Positions 11,900 through 22,232 of a stretch of DNA of 64,000 nucleotides are shown here, in pieces. Position numbers and translations under genes: made by a program. Source of the DNA: Umbilicaria muhlenbergii (lineage: Eukaryota > Ascomycota > Lecanoromycetes > Umbilicariales > Umbilicariaceae); NCBI GenBank assembly GCA_000611775.1, contig KK106983.1, positions 1,692,820-1,756,819 of the forward strand, read 5' to 3'. Below the pieces are notes generated by a model. That model did not search any database. It had not been told where the DNA came from and was given only the letters and a program-made list of their open reading frames with translations. The stretch's first letter is position 1. Each line of letters opens with the position of its first letter.

Positions 11900-12339
11900 T
11901 ATTTGGTTGTTGTGCGTGATTGCGGTGGTTGGATGGAGGGTGGTGTTGGTCGGTCGTGCTGTGTGAGGGTATGTTTGTGGGGTTGGAATTGGAATCTTTT
12001 GTTGACGATGGCTATGGATGGGCGCGACGCGGAATCGGGGCTATGGGGATTAAGGTTGGGGACTATGCCTTATGGGGGTTAGCTTGATTTGCTTTGTGCG
12101 ATGGGAAAAGTAGGCGGACCAAACGAGTGGCAGTCTTCGGCTGGCTGTCGTCTCGGAAATATAACAGCCACAACATCTACAATGTCTACTTCGAGGGTGT
12201 GCATATGTCGCTTTCGCTGTTGCAACATTGAGAGGGTCCCCAACTGGAAACTGTGTCCACGAGCCTGAAAGCTTACTTGCCTTAGTACGGCGTGTTTGTA
12301 TTGGTACATAGCTTAAGCTTACGATGATGCTAATGCGTC

Positions 12340-12450
12340 AAAGAAGTCTTTGCGTTGATGCCACAACAGATGCAAGAGCTCTTTCGATATGCGAAAGAAG
12401 TCTTTGAACTGATGCCACCTCAAATATTAGAGCTTGTTCTAATGCTTGAG
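12340..12450 (+). repeat. Diverged 54-bp tandem duplication with an open frame
   Basis: Two adjacent units share AAAGAAGTCTTTG, then TGATGCCAC, then AGAGCT/AGAGCTT. In one frame they read KEVFALMPQQMQELF and KEVFELMPPQILELV, followed by a stop. Upstream the frame is closed by stops, so this is at most the tail of a decayed gene. Confidence 0.5.
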
Positions 12451-12756
12451 TAATTAATCTTTGTGAAAACTTTGATTCCTTACTTAACGTCTTTACTCGA
12501 TCTACTCTATCTCTGTGACATTTCTATTGAAAGGATTCGGTACGCTTTGATTCTGGGCAGCATTAGCTGACTGCCCGGGGATCAAGAGTTCGCCGTCGAA
12601 GGTCATGCAAGATCAAAGAGGTCTCGGTGGTTACACCTGTTCGAATGGTCCTGGGTTTTCTGATAATCTTCAGTTCGTTGTCCCTTACTTGGTTGAATCA
12701 TGGTGCTCTCCATGAGATCCAAGGAATCGAAGATCTTCGGCGAGATTCGTATGATA

Positions 12757-13110
12757 CTACCGGTATGCTTGCTTCATTGCACCGTGTAAGATGCCCGCAG
12801 GTCCAGCAACTTTCATGCAGTCCTTCGTCGGTCGTGGTTCAACGCCTTCCTTGACCCGCGTTTCCTGTGTCGTAAATAGCATTATCCTCTCCCTGCGTAG
12901 CGGCCTTAAAATGTCTCTAGTAATGCCGCCACGTTTCTTGTTGGCCATGTTGAAAGTGACCCGCGTAGCGAGTCCTTCATCTGGCGACCTGTGATATCCA
13001 GCCAGTTCATCATCTTTTTAAACGCCTCGTCGAGCTCTTCCGTGTTCGCCCTCACAGTGCGGTTCGCCTCGTAAAGATGACTGGCGCCTACTATAATTCG
13101 TAGGATACTT
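12757..13110 (-). pseudogene. Possible decayed coding remnant, unknown family
   Basis: On the minus strand one frame reads EANRTVRANTEELDEAFKK and NWLDITGRQMKDSLRG, with continuation in neighbouring frames (for example MANKKRGGITRDILRPLRR). The composition looks protein-like, but the stretch has several stops and frame changes and no recognisable domain. It could be chance. Confidence 0.25.
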
Positions 13111-13583
13111 CACTCCAAAGCATGCTCGTTTTGAAGGTGTCGGCGGACGGTTCAGGCTCTTTCAAAATGTTCTCAACTCGAATGGTCGCTCGCAAGAGCG
13201 CCGAGGATGCAAGACTTATCCGGTCTTGATAACCCGGTCATGCAGGAGCTGGTAAATGTGTAATAGTCATTGAGCGGGCCATAGTCCGTCTAGGAAATCA
13301 TTGAAGTAGTATAGATGCCATCACAAAGTAAACAAACACAACGATCTCCATTATTAGCAGTATTTGATATAGTTTCACCACGAAGGAGATAAGTAGAAAG
13401 AAGTTCAGCGACAGTATAGTTATCAGAGTGAGATATAAATCCTGCAAAAAAGAGAACAGAGAGGAAAGAGCTCCAGCAACAGCATAAAAATAAGAAGTAA
13501 TATGTATATGATTCCCGCTGGGGAAAATAAGAAAGATGGATGCGGACGGCGTATGAGAGGTTTACGTAGGCCTGAATGATACC

Positions 13584-13653
13584 CTGCTTCACAGCCTGTA
13601 GTATTGTGAAGCAGATTTCGCCACTGCCTGTATTGTTGTGAAGCAGGCTTCAC
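13584..13653. repeat. Clustered inverted repeats of TGTGAAGCAG
   Basis: CTGCTTCACA (13584-13593) faces TGTGAAGCAG (13605-13614), an exact 10-bp hairpin stem with an 11-nt loop. A further TGTGAAGCAG (13637-13646) runs into a palindrome, GTGAAGCAGGCTTCAC (13638-13653). This resembles the end of a small mobile element or a relic, but no element boundaries or target duplications could be defined. Confidence 0.55.
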
Positions 13654-13773
13654 CCCTATGGCCAGTGGAATTGTGCCTAGAAACTGCGAGAGGGTCTTTG
13701 GGTTACTTGTTAGCTTTAGAACATATACTTTTTTAGAACATTTAGTTCCTTCATCAAACAGGCCTACTGGCCC

Positions 13774-13821
13774 GTAAGTTTATCCTCATCCCTCTCGTGT
13801 TTCGTTCTAACAGTTCATCAG
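13774..13821 (+). other. GT-AG intron-like insertion in the D-arm of tRNA-Arg
   Basis: 48 nt beginning GTAAGTTT, with TTCTAAC ten bases before the terminal CAG: the 5' splice site, branch site and 3' splice site expected of a fungal spliceosomal intron. It sits between tRNA positions 13 and 14. Its length fits the short introns of this window. Confidence 0.75.
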
Positions 13822-13860
13822 AATGGCAAGGCGCTTGACTACGAATCAAGAGATTGCAGG

Positions 13861-13916
13861 GTAATAAAGTGCAGTCCGAGCAGTTTGGCTAAGAAGTTAA
13901 GCTTACAGTACTGTAG
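13861..13916 (+). other. GT-AG intron-like insertion in the T-arm of tRNA-Arg
   Basis: 56 nt beginning GTAATA and ending CTGTAG, between positions 53 and 54, exactly at the T-stem/loop border. Branch candidates are CTTAC (12 nt from the 3' end) or GCTAAG. The donor is weaker than that of the first insertion. It shares no obvious sequence with the first insertion beyond splice signals. Confidence 0.7.
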
Positions 13917-13939
13917 TTCGATCCCTGCGTAGGTCATCC

Positions 13940-13945
13940 TTTTTT
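13940..13945 (+). terminator. RNA polymerase III terminator of tRNA-Arg
   Basis: Six consecutive T residues four bases after the tRNA 3' end, the usual pol III stop signal. Confidence 0.75.
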
Positions 13946-14140
13946 GGAGTAGTGGAGGCCTGGCAAAAACCTCTCAGCCCTACATTATCGGTAAATTGGT
14001 CTGCGGCGAAACTAGCGGCGGGAGCGCGCCAGCGACGCGACTTTCTGTCTTCTCAGAAGAACCTCAACTTGAGCCTCACTGTTTCTATCTACTAGATCTT
14101 TCGCGATTCTCTTCTTTTGCTCGGCAGTTCCTCACTCAAC

Positions 14141-16075
14141 ATGGAGACTTTCGAGAACATCTACCTGGACTTATCAAAGCAGCCGGGCAAATGCAGGATA
14201 GCGGAAAGCGGTCTTGGCTGGAAGCCATCTGGGGGTGGGGATACCTTCACACTTGACAGCAGCAACATTGGGGCCGCACACTGGAGTCGCGCAGCTAGGG
14301 GCTATGAGCTAAAGATACTGTCGAGGACGTCAGGTGTGGTTCAGCTCGATGGCTTTGAGCAGGAAGTGAGGGAGTCTATCGTTATATATCCTTGAGGCCG
14401 AGCTGACTTTCGCAGGACTTTGATCGCGTCAGCAAGGGCTTCAAGCTTTGGTATGGCCTCACTCTTGAAAACAAGGAGCACGCACTGCGGGGGTGGAATT
14501 GGGGCAAGGGCGAATTCGGCAAGGCAGAGCTTGCTTTCAATGTCCAAAACAGACCCGCCTTCGAGATCCCGTACTCAGAAATTTCAAATACCAACTTGGC
14601 TGGGAAGAACGAGGTGGCGGTTGAATTTTCATTACCGGCAGGCGGTAGTGAGACCGGAACAAATGGACACCTTGGAGGTGCCCGAGGTCGGGGGCGCAAG
14701 GCAGGTGCTGCGAGAGACCAGCTGGTTGAGATGCGCTTCTACATACCCGGTACGGCGACAAAGAAGGTCAAAGACGAGGAGGGCGATGAAAAGAGCGCGG
14801 ATGGAGAAGAAGAGGAGGAGCAAAATGCTGCGAATCTGTTCTACGATACTTTAATGGAGAAGGCAGAGATTGGAGAGGTCGCGGGAGATACGTTTGCCAC
14901 GTTCCTGGATGTGCTGCATCTTACGCCAAGGTTAGTGACTTGACTATTGGCTGATGGACCCGAATCACTGATGTATGTGCAGAGGCCGTTTCGATGTCGA
15001 CATGTACGAGAGCTCCTTTCGACTGCGCGGCAAGACTTACGATTACAAGATCCAATACGAGGCTATCAAGAAATTTATGCTTCTTCCGAAACCCGACGAT
15101 CTCCATACTCTCATTACTATTGGCCTCGATCCACCACTTCGTCAAGGACAGACCAGATACCCTTTCCTCGTCATGCAATTCAAACGCGATGAGGAGGTGA
15201 TAATAGACCTCAATATGACTGAGTACGTCCAATCTACCTCTCCATGGTCCGGCAGATTGCTAATCGACTAAAAGGGAGCTGCTGGAGGAGAAATACAAGG
15301 GGAAACTGCTACCACACTATGAGCAACCGCAGCACTCTGTAGTTGCCCAAGTATTCCGAGGATTGGCAGGCAAGAAGGTTGTAACACCATCAAAGGACTT
15401 TGTCAGCCACCATCAGCAATCTGGGGTCAAATGCAGCATCAAAGCCAACGAAGGGCATCTGTTCTGCTTGGACAAGAGCTTCATGTTCGTTCCCAAGCCA
15501 GCTACATACATTTCCTTCGACAACATCTCAGTCATCGCCATGTCACGCGTTGGTGGAGCCGTATCCGCAAGTCGAACATTTGACATTACGATTACACTCA
15601 AAGGCGGTACTGGTGAACATCAATTCAGCAACATCAACCGGTAAGTACTGTCTTTCTTCACAAAACTAATCAGTTTGAAATAAATAGAACTAATTTGGCG
15701 CTCCTATATAGTGAGGAACAACAACCTCTCGAAGAGTTCTTCAAAACCAAAGGTCTCAAGACCCGCAATGAAATGCTCGACGACTCCAACGCCATCCTTG
15801 CCGCTGCCCTCAAAGACGAGGACATGGCCTCCTCGGAAGAAGAAGTTGTCGCTGCCCGCGCTGACCGAGGCTCCGCCGACGAAGACGAAGAGAGCGTTGA
15901 TGAGGACTTCCAGGCCGATTCGGAAAGCGATGTTGCGGAAGAATACGATTCTGCGCACGAGAGTAGCGGAGGTGAGGATGAGGATATGGCAGATGCGGAT
16001 GGTGGAGCGGATGGGGCCGAGTCAGATCCTCCAGAGGAGGAGAGACCGAAGAAGAAGGCTAAGACTGCGAAGTGA
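14141..16075 (+). CDS. pob3: FACT complex subunit Pob3 (SSRP1 homologue)
   Basis: Five exons: 14141-14365, 14416-14930, 14983-15222, 15275-15640 and 15712-16075, giving 569 residues. The start METFENIYLDLSKQPGKC is the typical Pob3 N-terminal dimerisation domain. Next come the PH-like domains (NNLAGK-type segment ISNTNLAGKNEVAVEF; later FLVMQFKRDEE and ITLKGGTGEHQFSNINRE), then an acidic tail rich in Asp/Glu and a basic end PKKKAKTAK. As in other fungi there is no HMG box; that function is a separate Nhp6 protein. Pob3 pairs with Spt16 to handle H2A-H2B during transcription and replication. A Gly/Arg-rich insert (GGARGRGRKAGA) sits in the middle domain. All introns have consensus ends. Confidence 0.96.
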
Positions 16076-17097
16076 AGTCATTGGTTCGATTGATCTGGTG
16101 ATTACGGGCGGTCTTCTTCATTGCGTGGCGTTCGTGGGACCCTATACGGGTGCTTGGGTAGGGACTGGCAGCATGTGGTAGCAGCCCCTACAATTTAGGA
16201 TGGAATACAATTATCAACGAATAATATTTAGTACTGCATTCCTATCGGTTCTCTGCACGGAACGCTTAGAACGTGCATTTCCCTTCACTCCTGAGGTAAG
16301 AGTATCGGACATAAGTCATGGATAGAGGGAACGTAGCCAGCAGGCATATATACAAAGTGAGTGGCAGTCTCCAGCTGGAGGCCCTTTCAACCACTTAACG
16401 GGCGTTGAGGAGCTGCTAGTTCACTTTTGAGCTTCGTGTTCCGCAATAATGATAAGAGCTCCAGAAATTGCAGTCCCCTGTGGAATTGTTACTGGGGTCT
16501 GCCTAGGTCCCTTTTACTCGGCTTATTTTGACCGTACGTACGCCTGGTACCTAGCACCTCAGCATTATGCACAGTCACCAAGTGTACTCCTACGCTATGC
16601 TCGTTCGAGGGCAGCCTGTGTCGGCGTCAGGAAGTCGACGCGTTTCCGCATATTCCACAAATAGGCACAGATCGTTCAAAGGTTTCCTATGTCGGTGTTA
16701 CGTTGTTGACACATCTCCGTGCATTCCATGAATAGACATAGCTTGTTGGGTAAAGAATCCTGGATATTACTACGCCGCGTAACTACTACCGCTGATTATC
16801 TTGTCTGATTCCACTTTCTTTTCCTTCACTATCATCATCATTATCAGTACAATCGCTTTCATTGCCGTTATCACTGAATGTACGGCTGCTCACCAGCAAT
16901 GCGCGACCCTGTCTGGACATGATTCCTCATCATCCTGCCGAACAGCCTCGTGGAAAGAAGATCTGTTAAGCGGCCGCAACCACCACCAACAACGAAATCG
17001 TCCCTAATTCGCTGGAATCTGCTCCCGCTGTGTTTTCGGATACCTTCACCGAACAGAGTACCTAATCAATTGCTCTCTGCCGTAAATTAACTTCGTG
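16076..17097. other. Intergenic, with a diverged tandem repeat
   Basis: Contains the POB3 3' flank and the bZIP gene promoter. Apart from the repeat at about 16618-16750 no gene or RNA is seen. Confidence 0.55.
16618..16750. repeat. Diverged ~65-bp tandem duplication
   Basis: Two units share TGTCGG, then a CATATTCCACAAATAGGCA / GCATTCCATGAATAGACA segment, then AGATCGTTC / AGCTTGTTG. Many differences are C/T or G/A changes, consistent with ageing or repeat-induced point mutation, but the sample is small. Confidence 0.5.
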
Positions 17098-18721
17098 ATG
17101 ACAGACAACACACCTCCTCCGGACCCAAATGCGGCTGGCCAACAGGGCAAGGGCAGGGTCTCGCTGTGGAAGCGGGCTACTCGGACTTTAGGGGAGGGCC
17201 ACTTGGCCTTTCTGCAGCCTCGAGACAAATCTGCTCAGGGTATACATTATTCTACTGTTCTTGTTTGATGACCTCATCTTGTTTGAAATCGACCCTTCAT
17301 GTTTCTGCGTGGTTGAATTGCTTTTGTATACCAACTCCGCCGCGGCCATGTTTTTCCTTGAGTATTGGCCACCTAAAAACTCTGTAAAATAATACACTTT
17401 CGATAAACGAGGGCACTGATACCAAACGCTAATCCCCTGTTGATAGAGGAAACCTCCGCTTCGGAAGATCCGAAACCGGTGGCTGGAGGAGCGGCACCGA
17501 GCAGACGGCGTGAACAGGTTCGCCTTGCTCAACGGTAAGAAGAATTGTTTATCCCGTTAGCCCAACCTCTGCCTGCACAATAATCTTATTACGCTCCTTT
17601 ACCTGATTCTATTTCCCTTCTAGCACTCACCGTCAGCGTACACAAAACTATATCCAGACCCTTGAGGAGGAGGTTGTTCGCCTTCGAAAGTCAGAGGCAT
17701 CATTGACGAGGGAGAGGGACCGACTTCACCGTTACATTGACAGTCTCAAGACGGTAATCATCGGAAACAACATTCCTCTGCCACCTGAGTTGGACGAACA
17801 ACCTGAAGCGCACTCTCCACCCTGGGGTACAGACGATCCCGAAGATTTGGCAACAGTGTCATACCGTACGGACGACCTGGGCCATCTAAGGCTTCATGTT
17901 AGCATGCCCACAGCGCCAGCAAAGGAAGCTTTCAACTATACGGGTTCCCAAGCCCAACCCGCGAGCCCCTTCAATCCCCAACTTGACGGCCCCAATATAG
18001 CCGACGACGTGGTAATGTCCAATATGTCGAATGGTATGTACACACCAAAAGCGAATGGTTTCAGATTGCGGCTGAATCAATCAGCTTTCTCTCCTATATC
18101 GCCTGGATCCTTCAACACATTTAGCAATCCTCCACCATCAGTTCAGCGAGGGCAGAACATTCCTGCCGTCCCCAATAATCTCGCCAGCGATGAAGTTGGG
18201 CTAGACTTCATATTAGCGTATGGACCTCCGTCACTGTACCTGTGTACATGAGTTAGCATACCTCATCGTTCTCTGACTGGGCTCCAGTCTTGAATATCCG
18301 TGCATGCCTCACATTGTCCATCCTAATGATCAGCTCGCCACAAGTGCATCCAACCACGCATACACAGCCTCGATGACACTCGTACATGATGCACCTCGCC
18401 CACCAAGACCGAACGCATCTTGGAATCTCCCGCGCGCCAACATTCAAACTTTGCTCGACTTGTCTGCGAATCTTCAACTGGATGATGAGATCACACCTGT
18501 GGAAGCGTGGAATCAATTACGCAATCACCCTAGGTTTCCGTGGCTGGACCAGCAGGCTCTTGAAGAGTTGAAAAAGGAGCTCAGTGCGAAAGTCAAGTGC
18601 TACGGGTAATAAAGGCCTCCGTATTATAGAGAGGATTGAACATGAGCTGACTGAGAATAGATTCGGAGCTGTGCTGGAAAGGGCTGTTTTTGACCAGACA
18701 ATACAACGTATATTCAGTTAA
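17098..18721 (+). CDS. bZIP transcription factor with C-terminal fungal (DUF3425-like) domain
   Basis: Five exons: 17098-17239, 17447-17534, 17624-18217, 18288-18605 and 18661-18721, giving 400 residues. A basic region starts near residue 67 (RRREQVRLAQRTHRQRTQNY) and leads into a leucine zipper with heptads around LEEEVVRLRKSEASLTRERD. The basic region lacks the usual NxxAQxxFR form, having VRLAQRTHRQR, as in one fungal bZIP group. The C-terminal region, spanning the fourth intron with DFILALEYPCMPHI and later WNQLRNHPRFPWLD, resembles the DUF3425 domain found behind such bZIPs. Intron 1 is 207 nt, long for this genome, so an unseen extra exon is possible. Targets unknown; nuclear location inferred. 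Confidence 0.88.
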
Positions 18722-19436
18722 GGGCGAGCATTCTCAGAGACGACACAGAAATGGCATCGGAGTCTTATTGCAAGCGAGTTGTCTCTTGTTGTATTGACGC
18801 AATCGAAGAGAATACTGTACTGTATGGATAGCCAGCGGAAATATGGGTGTCTCTTGTTAGATCGAGGTGTAACAGACTCACAAAAGCATCGTCAGCAGAA
18901 TGCTTAGTGCTTCGAGGATTAGATGCCATACACAAGTAACTAGCTATGCTAGTATCCCTGAGTGGATGACAGGTCATCGCAACACGGAGCGGTGGTGAAC
19001 ATCGGCATGCAGTACTGCATGTGTGATGATGCTGTGTATAAGGTAGGTGCTTCTGGCCAATCACGAAGCGATACCGCTAGTCGGGCCGGGCCGGGGTCAT
19101 TCAGCCTCCAGGTAGGCATCACCCATCACGCATCATTTCTCAATAGCAGACATGACTTAAGACTCGTGACTCGAGTATCCCGTTATCATGTCAAGCAGCG
19201 AGCTTGCCTAAAAGGTCGTCCTCACTACTCCCTTGTTTAAGAACCTGGCCCAAGTTTCGTCCCGGCTTAGGCAGTGAGAGTGGGGGGATGACGATGATGA
19301 CAACGAGGGGTACCTGATTAGCACTTCGAAGTTGCAGTCCACACCAACACCAACACCAAATGCAATGCAATAGTTGGCGGCCTATGCATGTATCTAATTA
19401 GGAGGTATTCAGTCGACGCACCTGATAACTCCAGCG
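18722..19436. other. Intergenic, no feature seen
   Basis: Spacer between the bZIP and septin-like genes, both on the + strand. It carries only short, unsupported frames. Confidence 0.6.
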
Positions 19437-21729
19437 ATGCGGCCAACAGTGGCAGACGCTGCCGCAGCAGTTCGTTCGAGAAAGTCCAGCTTCGCCGACC
19501 CTGACATCACGATCCCTTCACCTCCACCGGGGCATGGAACGCCGACAACGTTCTTCATGGCTACGGAGGATATGCTTGAAAGGTCCAACACCAAGTCATT
19601 CGATTCACCAAGTGACAGCACTTTCGGAGTCAAGAGCTTGGAGGAAACAGTAGGGGGAGCTATTACCGGAGATAACGACGAAGAGGACGATAGTGAGGCT
19701 GAGGACAACGAGCACGCAGCTAGACGGCGGTCCACAATCAAGGCGCGGCCAGATCAGGCCCGAGATCAGTCCTCCGACAGCCTGGGACAGCCTCCGTCGA
19801 TAAGCTCCAGCAACCGACCGTCCACCAAATTCTTTCAAAACCCTCAACATATGACGTCCCCATCACTCGCCTCTCCAGCCCCTGGCTCATCATTACCGAG
19901 CAGTCCGAAGTCTACATCCACAAGGTCCTTTAGGCACTCAGACGAGGAGTCTATAGGTGACGCGGCTAGCCAAGCTATAGTATCGAGTGAAGAAGAAGAG
20001 GAAGAAGCGGATATACCATCAGACGCCCGGGAAAGTGATCCGCAACTTATCATGCCTAGCATTCGAATGCCAAGCCGAAGACCGTTCACCGAGCGAGGCA
20101 AAACTATGGGTAGATTGAAAGTGTTGATTGCAGGAGATTCAGGTACGCCATTGCGATTATAGAAGTGATAATTTGAATTTTTACATGACTGACTTACTTG
20201 CCTAGGTATCGGAAAAACATCCCTTATCAAATCGATCGTTCAGATCTGCGAAGACATAGTGCACGTTGATCCGCTTTCTTCCAATCCCCCTTCTATTGAA
20301 ACGCTGCCACCTCGAAAGCCAAAGAGCAGAACGGACAATATAAATCTCAACAGCACATCACAGATCACAGAAGTCTATGCCAGTACTAGGGCGTACCCAT
20401 CGTGGTGGTCAGACTTTGAAGAGAGCAAAGTACTCCGAAGACGGAAGAGTATGGATGGGACAGTGTTGGAGAGGAATCTATGTTTCGTCGACACGCCAGG
20501 TTACAACCGCGGGACTTCAATGATGGAGGGCGTTGATGTCGTTGTGCAATATGTCGAGTCACAATTAGCCAAAATTTCTTCATTGCCTAATATGGGAGAG
20601 GGGGATCTCCTTAGTATGCTAAGTGGAAACGGCGGCCCTCAAGTTGACGTTGTGTTTTATCTTGTCTTGCATCGTAAGTGGCTACGTACTTTCCATATTC
20701 CAGAATTACTTACTGACCGCTTGGGAAGAACTCAAGCCTGTAGATTTGGAGTTTCTCCGACGCCTCTCATCACTTACCAATGTCATTCCGCTGATTGCCA
20801 AGGTCGACAAATTGTCCAAGGAGGAAATTAGCAACATCAAGGCATCTATAGCTGGAGAGCTCAATGCTTCAGGCATCAAGCCTTTTACTTTCGACGCATC
20901 GACGCCGCATTCCTACACCGTTTGCTCGGCACCTTCGAACGATGAGGAGAACATGGACGCTAGTCTTCTCATGTCACCAGATTATGTCCAACCATTGCTT
21001 CCCTCTGAGCTATCCGCACTTGTCGAACAGGTTTTTGAGAGGGATAACATCTCGTGGCTAAGGCACTCCGCAGCGAAGAAATTCATACAATGGCGCCGAA
21101 GGGCTGATGATCCGGCCATGGCCTTAACATCCCCACAAAGCCCTCTAATCTCATTGTATAATCGTATGGGAAGCACAATGTCAAGTTCATCTATGTCTTC
21201 GCCTTCTACGTCGCAAGTCCTTGTGTCATATGCGGGAGGCGCTTCAACATTTGCCCAGGCAAGGTTTGCGGATCATGCCCAACGCGAAGAACGATTGGCT
21301 CAGATCCGGTTGGCCAAGTGGGCAGGGGACCTGCAACGAAGTCTACAGAACGAGCGGGCTCGTTATGAAGCGCTTGCTCGTGGCGAGAGAGCTGTCTGGC
21401 TCACCGAGCGTTTGGGCGAGTGTGTGGTCGACGGTACGCTTGTAGCCGTCAACCAAGACACGGCACTCGTCGAATCATCAGGCAAGGGCATGGTTACATT
21501 GAGGACGACATCGGTCGGTGGAGCTCCTCATCACATGGCGAACGCTGATGATCCACTGGGGCTTTTACGATGGAACGAGGCTATGAAGAAACGAGGGTGG
21601 ATCGCCTTCCAGGTGGTCGGGAGCTTTGGGGTGATAGGTGCTCTTGCTGTTTGGGTTGCTAGAAACTGGATGGGTAATGGTGATGGCCTCATGGACTGGT
21701 ATTCGGGTTGGTGGGGAGGTGGCGAATGA
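19437..21729 (+). CDS. Septin-like GTPase with C-terminal transmembrane segment
   Basis: Three exons (19437-20142, 20206-20673, 20729-21729) give 724 residues. A disordered acidic/Ser-rich N-terminal region of about 220 residues precedes the G domain. The P-loop GDSGIGKT (233-240) spans the first intron, DTPG is at 331-334, and the G4 motif AKVD is at 415-418 (AKAD in most septins). After the G domain come a Ser-rich linker, a charged helical stretch (RFADHAQREERLAQIRLAKW) and a hydrophobic segment WIAFQVVGSFGVIGALAVWV (about 682-701) close to the C-terminus. Core septins are soluble and have a coiled-coil tail; a single tail anchor suggests a membrane-bound, non-core septin. Family membership is good; location is inferred from the hydrophobic segment. 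Confidence 0.88.
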
Positions 21730-22035
21730 GGTTACTGAATGACATTTGAATGGGACATGGGAATTGGAGCATGGTGTTGCTGATGGACGGCGCTTGCAGA
21801 CTACGAGGGGCCTTTTTGAAGGCTACTCTACGTCGGTACTTGAATTTGGCCTTGCTGAGCATCATTGTTTGTACTGCACAGCAATTATACCACACTTTTT
21901 CAATACCTCATACTTAATTGGACCTCATCCAAATGTGCTGTGCCGTGGATTAGTAGTCGGAGTAAGGTAGTGAAGGCGCAGTTCAGCCTCGCGAGGGTGG
22001 AAATGGATGGAACCTTGCCGAACGTGTTTCTATGA

Positions 22036-22108
22036 GCTTCCGTAGCAACTAGCGCGAAGTATAATTCCAGGCGCGAGGAGCTTCATTCGAAACTTCAAAG
22101 ATATAAAT
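22036..22108 (+). promoter_or_regulatory. Heat-shock element candidates and TATA-like box for HSP90
   Basis: GAAACTTC (22089-22096) is an inverted nGAAnnTTCn pair and follows CTTCATTC. Further TTC and GAA units lie upstream, including TTC and TTC separated by seven bases near 22028-22040. TATAAA sits at 22103-22108. Spacing to the HSP90 start fits a heat-inducible promoter read by Hsf1; inferred from motif only. Confidence 0.5.
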
Positions 22109-22232
22109 TTACATCCACTGCAACTTGTCTACTACCAGACATTCTTGTGCACTCACCTGTTCTTCAGCTTCTCTAACGACATTGTCCCTTTGTGATACCC
22201 GTGCTCTCTTCATTGAACCAGAACCAACAACT

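Larger units (their letters stand above)
11900..13760. other. Gene-poor spacer with repeat and coding relics
   Basis: Relatively A/T-richer DNA with no intact gene. It holds a diverged 54-bp tandem duplication (about 12340-12450), coding-looking minus-strand fragments (about 12757-13110), and short inverted repeats at 13584-13653, each described separately. The stretch 13290-13580 has a minus-strand open frame rich in Phe/Leu/Ser that I cannot assign. Confidence 0.5.
13761..13936 (+). tRNA. trnR-ACG: tRNA-Arg(ACG) interrupted by two GT-AG insertions
   Basis: Three exon pieces, 13761-13773, 13822-13860 and 13917-13936, join to a 72-nt tRNA with every canonical element. The acceptor GGCCTAC pairs with GTAGGTC (one G-U), with T8 G9 and a D-stem GCC/GGC. 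The anticodon arm is CTTGA-CTACGAA-TCAAG with anticodon ACG, the variable loop has 5 nt, and the T-arm is GCAGG-TTCGATC-CCTGC with discriminator A. Without removing the insertions, neither the acceptor, D-stem nor T-stem forms. The first insertion (48 nt) follows nucleotide 13 and the second (56 nt) follows position 53; the normal eukaryotic tRNA intron lies at 37/38. A six-T run ends the gene. The B box stays nearly intact because the second insertion ends in G; the A box is broken. It could be a dead copy, but the perfect pairing of all arms argues for a maintained gene. Confidence 0.85.

Noticed and set aside
13290-13653. Phe/Leu-rich minus-strand frames as a possible retroelement terminal repeat
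   Set aside because: No matching second copy, no primer-binding site or coding domain in the window; not enough to name a family.
13822-13930. Reading the tRNA-like sequence as a SINE or a tRNA pseudogene with a long arm
   Set aside because: Taking out both GT-AG insertions restores every stem including the acceptor, which a SINE head or random decay would not do; no SINE tail or repeat copies are seen.
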